This document shows, piece after piece, positions 58,385 through 64,000 of a stretch of DNA of 64,000 bases. Positions within the stretch are counted from its first letter, which is position 1, and every line of letters begins with the position of its first letter. The notes beneath the pieces were generated by a model. That model was not told where the DNA came from. It did no database searches and saw nothing but the letters and a program-made list of their open reading frames with translations. The translations under genes were made by a program, and so were the position numbers. This DNA comes from Paenibacillus oryzisoli (lineage in GTDB: Bacteria > Bacillota > Bacilli > Paenibacillales > NBRC-103111): the NCBI RefSeq assembly GCF_001653565.1, contig NZ_LYPB01000076.1, positions 111,628-175,627 of the forward strand. The letters run 5' to 3'.

Positions 58385-59293
58385 ATGAGTCATTCGACAT
58401 TACGAGTTGGTATCATTGGTATTGATTCCTCACATGCCCCTGTATTCACGCAATTGTTAAACGACAAGGATCATCCCTTTCATGTTGCTGGCGGCAAGGT
58501 GACGATTGCTTATCCAGGAGGTTCTCCGGATTTTGAAATGAGTTATTCCCGAATTGAAGGGTTTACTGCTCAGCTTCGTGAACGAGGAGTTGAAATTGTT
58601 GACTCAGCAGAAGAGGTAGCAGCGAAATGTGATGGCATACTAATGACATCGGTAGACGGTCGCATTCATTTGGAACAATTCCGTCAAGTTGCGTCGTATC
58701 GCCGACCTATTTTTATCGATAAGCCGATGACAGTTTCGTCTGCCGATGCGAAGGAAATCTTCGCGATCGCGAAAGAGAACAATATACCCATTATGAGTTG
58801 CTCCTCGTTAAGGTATGCAGAGGAATTGACGATAGCTTTAGAAGAATCAGAGTCGAGTAGTCAGATCATCGGGATGGACTGCTATGGTCCTTTGGCTCTT
58901 CAACCGACACAGCCAGGATTATTTTGGTATGGCGTGCATACGGTTGAGATGCTTTTTAGAGCACTAGGCAAGGGGTGTCTGCACGTGACTGCAGCGACAA
59001 CGGAAGATCATGACCTGATAACTGGCGTATGGGAAAATGGCGTTATTGGTACCATACGGGGCAATCGTAAGGGAAATGGGCAATTCGGCGCACTGCTGCA
59101 TCGGGAATCACACACTCACTTTATTGATGTAAAAAACCATCCTAAGCCTTATTATGCAAGTCTCATGGAAAAAATTATGGGGATGTTCGTAAGTTCAATT
59201 CCGGATATTGATGAGGAAGAGACATCGCAAATCATTCGATTTATGGAAGCAGCTAATGAGAGTCGGGAAACTGGACTTACTGTGTACTTATAA
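58385..59293 (+). CDS. Gfo/Idh/MocA-family oxidoreductase (first of a pair)
   Basis: This 302-aa protein has a Rossmann-type start 'RVGIIGIDSSHAPVF' in place of GxGxxG, then 'IDKPMTVS' with the conserved Lys and 'FWYGVHTVEMLFRAL' with the presumptive catalytic His. The altered nucleotide motif (GIDSSH) is typical of one sub-branch of the family. The substrate is unknown. It is followed after 39 bases by a second dehydrogenase, with no terminator between, so they form an operon. GGAGGT precedes the ATG by about ten bases. Confidence 0.88.
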   Translation: MSHSTLRVGIIGIDSSHAPVFTQLLNDKDHPFHVAGGKVTIAYPGGSPDFEMSYSRIEGFTAQLRERGVEIVDSAEEVAAKCDGILMTSVDGRIHLEQFRQVASYRRPIFIDKPMTVSSADAKEIFAIAKENNIPIMSCSSLRYAEELTIALEESESSSQIIGMDCYGPLALQPTQPGLFWYGVHTVEMLFRALGKGCLHVTAATTEDHDLITGVWENGVIGTIRGNRKGNGQFGALLHRESHTHFIDVKNHPKPYYASLMEKIMGMFVSSIPDIDEEETSQIIRFMEAANESRETGLTVYL

Positions 59294-59332
59294 CTTGAAG
59301 TGCAGCAAGAGATGAAGGAGAGGACTACATCG

Positions 59333-60316
59333 ATGGAAAAGGTAGATTTAAAGGTAGCTGTTCTTGGTGCGGGGGCCATAGCTTCACAACATTTTGATGC
59401 GATTCGCAGTACGGACGGGTTCGTAGCTTGTGCTGTTGCGGATATTCAACTAGAGAGAGCCCAAGCTATTGCAGAGACCTATGGGATTAGAGCTTATCGT
59501 GATTATCAAGAGCTTATTCGGCAAGAACGACCGGATGTTGTGGCCATTGCCCTACCACATTTTCTACATAGAGAAACGGCTATTTTCGCTGCTGAGCATG
59601 GGTGTCATTTGATGCTGGAGAAGCCTATGGCCCTGAATGTTGCAGAATGTGATGACATTATGGAAGCCGCTAAGAAAGCGGATATTCGTATCTTAATTGG
59701 GCATACACAACATTATATCGCTGAGAATATTCAGGCCAAGCGAATCATAGAAAGTTGCGAATTAGGTGAGATTGTCATGATCAATGATGTTAGGCATCTG
59801 AATTACTTCCAAGACACAAGGCCGCAATGGTTTCTGGAAAGGGATAAATCAGGAGGCGGCATTCTAGCCAACTTGGGCACGCATTCTATCGATAAGATTC
59901 AATGGTTGATGGAGAGTTCTGTACGTAAAGTCAGCGCCTCCGTAAGCCATCATGGCAAACGAGGCAATGTAGAAGGAAGCGGCATTATCTATATGGAGCT
60001 AGCTTCTGGGCTACCTGCGTCAATTGCACAGTCTGGATACCCAGGGGCTACTCGGAATGAAACAGAAATTATCGGTACATTAGGGATGCTGAAACTGGTT
60101 ACTGGCGTAAACTTATGGATCAGTCGCGGTGGCGTGTATGAGCAAGTCGAAGTGCCACCGATGGATACACCTTTCCAGTTACAGTATAAGGATCTGTTAT
60201 TTGCAATAGAGGCGAAGAGTGAAACAAGTTGTCCGCCTGAGTATGCGCGAGGTGTCATAGCCGCACTTGAGGCTGTATATCAATCGGCTGAAACTGGCGT
60301 GGAACAATTTCTATAG
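59333..60316 (+). CDS. Gfo/Idh/MocA-family oxidoreductase (second of a pair)
   Basis: This 327-aa NAD(P)-dependent dehydrogenase has the standard Rossmann 'VAVLGAGAIASQHFDAI', 'MLEKPMALN' with the conserved Lys, and 'GGGILANLGTHSIDKIQWL' with the catalytic His. Together with the 58385 gene it may oxidise and re-reduce a sugar or inositol intermediate, but no transporter or kinase lies next to them to indicate a substrate. AAGGAG lies upstream of ATG 59333. Terminator at 60329-60358. Confidence 0.92.
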   Translation: MEKVDLKVAVLGAGAIASQHFDAIRSTDGFVACAVADIQLERAQAIAETYGIRAYRDYQELIRQERPDVVAIALPHFLHRETAIFAAEHGCHLMLEKPMALNVAECDDIMEAAKKADIRILIGHTQHYIAENIQAKRIIESCELGEIVMINDVRHLNYFQDTRPQWFLERDKSGGGILANLGTHSIDKIQWLMESSVRKVSASVSHHGKRGNVEGSGIIYMELASGLPASIAQSGYPGATRNETEIIGTLGMLKLVTGVNLWISRGGVYEQVEVPPMDTPFQLQYKDLLFAIEAKSETSCPPEYARGVIAALEAVYQSAETGVEQFL

Positions 60317-60328
60317 GGAGAAATGAGA

Positions 60329-60358
60329 AATAGCCGGAAGTTTTTCGGCTATTTTTTG
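60329..60358 (+). terminator. Terminator of the dehydrogenase pair
   Basis: AATAGCCG pairs with CGGCTATT around GAAGTTTTT, followed by six T. Confidence 0.9.
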
Positions 60359-60469
60359 TCGTGTACGTGGATCCATTGTAATGTCGATCTGAATATGATA
60401 CAAAGTAAGAAAACGTACTTAATTAAGCACAGTGTGGATGGATTACGATTACTGGGAGGTTGAACATAA

Positions 60470-61051
60470 ATGACGGTTATTGGACTCATACGACATGGGT
60501 TAACGGATTGGAATACGGAACGACGCATACAAGGGCAAACGGACATTCCGCTTAATGAGATAGGGCGCAAACAAGCCGAATTATTATCCCAGCGTATGAA
60601 GGAAGAAGATTGGGATTACATCTATGCGAGCGACTTGGGTAGAGCGAGAGAAACAGCCGCATGTATCGGACATGTAAAGCAGATGGAAGTGAGCACAGAT
60701 CAGCGGTTAAGAGAAATGTATTGCGGTGAGATTGAAGGTACAACACTCGAGGAACGTTTAGCCAAATGGGGAGAAGACTGGTCCAAATTGGATCTAGGGG
60801 TCGAAACACATCAACAAATTGCAGCTCGTGGTGTGAGTTTCATCCAAGAAGTGATCGAGAGGCATCCGAATCAGAAGGTGTTAATCGTTAGTCATGGCGC
60901 TCTGCTTAGTCTGACGCTGATGGATTTGATCCCTCATGAAGATATAGAGGAACATTTGCATAATACATCTGTGACGAAAATTCGCCACGCGGAGAGCCGT
61001 TGGGAATGCTTACAATACAATTGTATTGCACATTTAGATGGTTTTGAATAA
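60470..61051 (+). CDS. Histidine phosphatase family protein (phosphoglycerate-mutase-like)
   Basis: This 193-aa protein has the catalytic RHG motif 'GLIRHGLTDWN' (phospho-His at about residue 9), 'GRIQGQTDIPLNEIG'-type substrate loop, the acid in 'EMYCGEIEG' and the second His in 'VSHGALLS'. It belongs to the branch containing CobC, YhfR and PhoE; substrate open. GGAGG lies about eight bases before the ATG. The disrupted acetyltransferase locus begins nine bases after its stop. Confidence 0.92.
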   Translation: MTVIGLIRHGLTDWNTERRIQGQTDIPLNEIGRKQAELLSQRMKEEDWDYIYASDLGRARETAACIGHVKQMEVSTDQRLREMYCGEIEGTTLEERLAKWGEDWSKLDLGVETHQQIAARGVSFIQEVIERHPNQKVLIVSHGALLSLTLMDLIPHEDIEEHLHNTSVTKIRHAESRWECLQYNCIAHLDGFE

Positions 61052-61060
61052 GGAGATGCA

Positions 61061-61229
61061 ATGATGCTAATCTACTAAACAGATAGGTTGACCATTCGAG
61101 AGCTGGAACCTAGAGATAAAAATTTATTAATTTCCTGGTTGAATGATCCCTTAATATTAACTTACTACGAAGGTCGTGATCGTCCCCACGATGCGGATTT
61201 GGTAGATGCACATGCAGCTCTCTTACAGG
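61061..61229 (+). pseudogene. N-terminal fragment of a GNAT (AAC(6')-like) acetyltransferase with a nonsense codon
   Basis: After AGGAGATGCA the frame reads Met-Met-Leu-Ile-Tyr-stop (TAA at 61076-61078), then continues open with 'TDRLTIRELEPRDKNLL' and 'WLNDPLILTYYEGRDRP', a typical N-terminus of aminoglycoside-type acetyltransferases, where Gln usually stands at the stop position. The frame ends at TAG 61244-61246. The remainder of the enzyme lies just downstream on the opposite strand, so this gene has been split by an inversion. Confidence 0.8.
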
Positions 61230-61550
61230 CAACTCCTTCACCTTAGTAAAACCACATCGTTCATAGCAGTTAATCGCTCGAATATTCCACTGCTGTGGAT
61301 CCATAATAACGCGATCTGCTTTATGGTCACTCTTCAAATAGTCCCGCATCGACGTTACTAGTTGTTTCCCAAATCCCTTATCCCAATAGGCTGTTTCACC
61401 TATGAATTGATCTGTGCCAAAGATCTTATCCGTCGTTTCCAAATAGCCATAAGCGAGACGCTTTTCTTCCTCAATTTCATAAAATTGAATATAACCAATC
61501 GGCCGATCCTCATATTCGACAAGGCATCTGACCGCCGAATCTTCTTCCAT
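61212..61550 (-). pseudogene. Inverted central/C-terminal part of the same GNAT acetyltransferase
   Basis: Read on the minus strand this segment begins 'MEEDSAVRCLVEYEDRPIG' and contains 'IFGTDQFIGETAYWDKG', 'GFGKQLVTSM', 'VIMDPQQWNIRAINCYE' and 'CGFTKVKELP'. This is the acetyl-CoA-binding core that should follow the plus-strand fragment at 61061-61229. Past about 61212 the frame runs into the antisense of that fragment and is no longer homologous. The C-terminal tail is missing. No start signal of its own is evident. Confidence 0.8.
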
Positions 61551-61556
61551 ATAAAA

Positions 61557-62096
61557 TTGGGTAGTGGTGTTGGGCGAAATAGTATTCCTCTAGCAGAAGC
61601 TTTGAAAGATAGAAGCAGTAAGGTAGTCTGTGTAGATATTATGCAATCCGCGTTAACCAAGTTGCTGGCTTACAGTGAACAATTTGGTGTGAGAGGTCAA
61701 ATCGAAACGTATCACTCTGACATTGGCGAATATGAAGTTACGGGGGATACCTATGATTATATCGTTGCTGTTTCTTCTCTTGAGCATGTTGACTCGGAAC
61801 GGACCTTAAAACATGTATTGAAAAAAATGGTCCAAGGCACGAAAATTAATGGGGTTAATTGTTTGATCGTGAATTCGAATCTCCAAGAGATTGATGCATT
61901 ATCTGGGGAGGAATTAGCTCCACTGATGGAACTAAATCTCAGGACAGAGCACTTGTAGGACATTTTGAACGAACAATATGTGGGTTGGGATGCTTTATTA
62001 ACGACATTAAATAAATTGACGTTTTACATAGAACGCAATGGTAGACAGATCCTATTGAAGACAGATTGTCTTACTTATGTTGCAAGAAATACATAG
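61557..62096 (+). pseudogene. Decayed SAM-dependent methyltransferase (N-terminus lost, in-frame TAG)
   Basis: The homology begins abruptly inside motif I, 'LGSGVGRNSIPLAEAL', directly at the inversion breakpoint, and continues with 'VVCVDIMQSALTKL' and 'YDYIVAVSSLEHV', as in TehB-like methyltransferases. After 'LNLRTEHL' a TAG at 61956-61958 interrupts the frame, which then continues in phase with 'ILNEQYVGWDALLTTLNKL' and 'ILLKTDCLTYVAR' to a TAG at 62094-62096. The first strand and helix before motif I are gone. The open stretch before 61557 is antisense to the acetyltransferase and not part of it. Confidence 0.82.
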
Positions 62097-62109
62097 AAGG
62101 AGGTGGCCT

Positions 62110-62460
62110 ATGAATCCTATTATGAACGAAATTGGGACCGTTTTTATCCCTGTTCGAGACATTGTCAAAGCACGTGATTGGTACTGCAATCTGTTGGGCT
62201 TTCCTCATGAGGGGGAAATACTTCACGGGCATTTGTATGTGTTGCCTATGAAAGGGACAAGCATTGTGTTAGATAGTAAGATTTTCGCAGAAGATCATAT
62301 CTTCAAGGCACCAGCTTTTCATCTCAATACGAAGGATATCCAAGCTGCTTATACGTACATGCAAGGGAAGAATATTGAGTTAGTAACAGGTATCGAGCAT
62401 GGACATTGGTTTAATTTCAAAGATCTCGATGGGAATTTACTCATGATATGTATGTGTTAG
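62110..62460 (+). CDS. VOC/glyoxalase-superfamily protein, 116 aa
   Basis: This is a single vicinal-oxygen-chelate domain with two beta-alpha-beta-beta-beta halves: 'IGTVFIPVRDIVKARDWYCNLLGF' and 'AFHLNTKDIQAAYTYMQGKNIEL', ending 'HGHWFNFKDLDGNLLMI', where the acid before GN is a usual metal ligand. Possible roles include a dioxygenase-like enzyme or an antibiotic-binding protein. AGGAGG lies six bases before ATG 62110. It probably shares a transcript with the sigma factor gene 42 bases downstream. Confidence 0.9.
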   Translation: MNPIMNEIGTVFIPVRDIVKARDWYCNLLGFPHEGEILHGHLYVLPMKGTSIVLDSKIFAEDHIFKAPAFHLNTKDIQAAYTYMQGKNIELVTGIEHGHWFNFKDLDGNLLMICMC

Positions 62461-62502
62461 GCCCCAGCGGTTACACTACCTAGGGGAAAGGAGCATAATT
62501 TC

Positions 62503-63381
62503 ATGGAATTGGAAACGGTTTATCTGACCTACAAACAGCTGTTATTCTCTGTCGCATACCGTATGTTAGGTTCAGTATCCGATGCGGAAGATATGCTGCA
62601 AGACATATTCATCACACTACAGAAGACAGACACTGGTCATGTAACGAATATGAAATCGTATTTAGTGAAAATGGTCACAAATCGTTGTTTGAATTACTTG
62701 AACTCAGCTAGTAAGCAAAGGGAAACTTACATAGGTGAATGGCTTCCTGAGCCGCAAGTAACCTCATCTCGCGAAGATCCGATGGGAAGGCTTGTCCAGG
62801 ATGAAACAATTTCATATGCATTTCTAGTCTTGCTGCAAGAACTGTCCGCGGTAGAGCGAGCGGTCTTCGTACTAAGAGAAGTGCTCGGTTACGATTATGA
62901 AGAGGTAGCGGATATGCTTCAGAAAACGGTAGCAAATTGCCGCAAAATTCATAGCCGCGCCAAGAGCAAAATCAATGTGAGCCCTAACGAAGAAGGGGAT
63001 CACGTATTAGGAGAAACAGAGCCATTAGTCGAGAAGTTTCTTCAAGCAGTGGGTACAGGGGATTTCAATGACTTCGTACACCTACTCATGGAAGATGCTG
63101 TAATGGTATCGGATGGAGGCGGGAAAGTAAGTGCAGCTATTCATCCGATATATGGAAAAGAGCGTATCGCTGCATTCTTTGAAGGTATTCAGTCCAAAGG
63201 AGCACTGGCGGGAGATTGGTTGACTGTGATGTTCAACGGGCAATCCGGATTGATTCTAGTGAAGGATCAATCTCCACGAATGGTCATCCTCTTTGAGCTA
63301 GCTGCGAGTCGACAACAATCCAACCATCTCTATGTAATCCGCAATCCTGATAAATTGCATCAGATTTATCGGGAACTGTAA
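62503..63381 (+). CDS. ECF41-type (SigJ-like) RNA polymerase sigma factor
   Basis: This 292-aa protein has sigma region 2 at about residues 1-75 ('YRMLGSVSDAEDMLQDIF') and region 4 at about 105-160 ('LSAVERAVFVLREVLGYDYEEVADML'). A C-terminal SnoaL-like extension of about 110 residues follows. The ECF41 hallmarks 'WLPEP' in the linker, 'DGGGKVSAA' and the terminal 'NPDKL' are all present. In this group the extension controls the sigma factor in cis in place of an anti-sigma factor. The partner gene is often an oxidoreductase or carboxymuconolactone decarboxylase; here the neighbour is the VOC protein. Confidence 0.93.
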   Translation: MELETVYLTYKQLLFSVAYRMLGSVSDAEDMLQDIFITLQKTDTGHVTNMKSYLVKMVTNRCLNYLNSASKQRETYIGEWLPEPQVTSSREDPMGRLVQDETISYAFLVLLQELSAVERAVFVLREVLGYDYEEVADMLQKTVANCRKIHSRAKSKINVSPNEEGDHVLGETEPLVEKFLQAVGTGDFNDFVHLLMEDAVMVSDGGGKVSAAIHPIYGKERIAAFFEGIQSKGALAGDWLTVMFNGQSGLILVKDQSPRMVILFELAASRQQSNHLYVIRNPDKLHQIYREL

Positions 63382-63548
63382 GTTTACATGTGTTTGTGCG
63401 AGGGTAACATCAACCGAAAGATACGTATGCGTATGCGATTTGTCTGATAGCGATTCGAGTATGGGAATGCTGAGAGTATCTACTAAGAGCTGAAAGATTG
63501 TTTCGCCGCGAGTAACGATATGCAGTGAACAAGGTGAATAAAAAAAGG

Positions 63549-63584
63549 GCCGTCACCAAAGGTTGTATGACCTCGAGTGACGGC
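63549..63584. terminator. Hairpin terminator before the tandem array
   Basis: GCCGTCAC pairs with GTGACGGC around an inner AGGT/ACCT stem; A6 on the left and TTTG on the right allow use from either direction. It lies about 170 bases past the sigma factor stop; nothing else is seen in 63382-63548. Confidence 0.7.
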
Positions 63585-63603
63585 TTTGTTTGTATTGATG
63601 AGG

Positions 63604-63990
63604 GCGCAGGCTGAATTCAGCTGCATTAGTGATGAAAAGCATCACTAATGACTGAAAGAAGCTGAGTGCAGCCTAAATTCAGCTGCATTAGTGATGAAAA
63701 GCATCACTAATGACTGAAGGAAGCTGAGCGCAGCCTGGATTCAATGTCCTTAGTGATGAAAAACATCACTAAGGACCTAACTCATCTGAGCGCAGCCTGA
63801 ATTCAGCTGCATTAGTGATGAAAAGCATCACTAATGACAAAAAACATCTGAGCGCAGCTTGGAATCAGCTGCATTAGTGATGAAAAACATCACTAAGGAC
63901 CTAACTTATCTGAGCGCAGCCTGCTTTCAGCGCCATTAGTGATGGAAAATATCACTAATGACTGAAATCACCCAAGCGCAGCCTACTCAC
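63604..63990. repeat. Tandem array of six hairpin-bearing units with an exact 62-bp period
   Basis: The marker GCGCAG (GTGCAG in unit 2) recurs at 63604, 63666, 63728, 63790, 63852, 63914 and again at 63976, always 62 bases apart. Each unit holds a hairpin of the form CATTAGTGATG-AAAAG-CATCACTAATG. Unit 3 has CCTT/AAGG in both arms instead of CATT/AATG, a paired change that keeps the stem. Unit 5 has one arm of each type. No ORF with a ribosome site crosses it. The array may continue past 64000, since the seventh marker is followed by diverged sequence. Confidence 0.95.
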
Positions 63991-64000
63991 AAGCCATTTG

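Noticed and set aside
61362..61556. N-terminal part of the plus-strand open frame running into the methyltransferase remnant
   Set aside because: This part is antisense to the inverted acetyltransferase core; it is open by chance and not a methyltransferase N-terminus.
63604..63990. CRISPR array
   Set aside because: The repeats are directly adjacent 62-bp units with internal palindromes and no unique spacers; no cas gene is in the window.

Overview
The window looks like a chromosomal segment of a low- to moderate-GC, endospore-forming Firmicute, most probably Paenibacillus or a close relative in the Paenibacillaceae. The evidence is strong AGGAGG-type ribosome binding sites throughout, a GerA-type germinant receptor operon, a YheC/D spore-coat protein, a bacillithiol-disulfide-reductase-type flavoprotein (YpdA), a Firmicute-type LexA operator (GAAC-N4-GTTC), GlnR-type nitrogen operators, a THI-box (TPP) riboswitch and a T-box leader. 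I see no rRNA, tRNA, insertion sequence, CRISPR array or intact prophage.

Layout. 0.1-5.6 kb: a small Gln/Ala-rich protein, a three-gene signalling operon (lipoprotein, cache/HAMP histidine kinase, HD-GYP response regulator), a small SASP-like protein and a patatin-like phospholipase. 5.8-14.3 kb: a nitrogen-scavenging module with two GlnR-type operators bracketing a promoter, then a BMP-type ABC importer (ATPase, two permeases, lipoprotein), two paralogous isochorismatase-fold cysteine hydrolases, a cupin and a PucR-family regulator. 14.4-18.0 kb: a gerA-type operon on the minus strand in the order A-C-B. 18.1-22.1 kb: a TPP-riboswitch-controlled pyrimidine/thiamine uptake operon. 22.1-23.2 kb: two convergent LexA-box genes, tag and a small unknown gene, sharing a bidirectional terminator.

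23.2-41.0 kb is a run of short housekeeping and accessory units: YpdA, Dabb, DUF2164, NUDIX, YpbS, HrpB helicase, an isolated FabF divergent from an XRE/MmyB-type regulator, aldose epimerase, ASCH protein, split ThrE-type exporter, HAD phosphatase, polysaccharide deacetylase and Mn-dependent pyrophosphatase. 41.1-46.9 kb: an MsrA-MsrB fusion, T-box-controlled threonyl-tRNA synthetase, a CDF metal exporter with a terminator in its leader, an HPr-like protein without the phosphorylatable histidine, and an oxidoreductase. 47-60 kb: YitT, YheC/D, a eukaryotic-type HisA with no other his genes nearby, a PDZ-Lon protease, a methyltransferase-TPR protein, an SLH-domain protein, a holin-like peptide and two Gfo/Idh/MocA dehydrogenases.

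60.4-64 kb: a histidine phosphatase, then a scrambled and decayed locus (a GNAT acetyltransferase split by an inversion and a nonsense codon, and a methyltransferase lacking its N-terminus and carrying an in-frame TAG). A VOC protein and an ECF41-type sigma factor follow. The window ends in an array of six tandem units with an exact 62-bp period, each holding a hairpin. Paired base changes in the arms suggest the fold is maintained, which makes this the most unusual non-coding structure seen. The most interesting gene system is the GlnR/PucR-associated importer plus dual-hydrolase module, whose substrate I cannot name from sequence.
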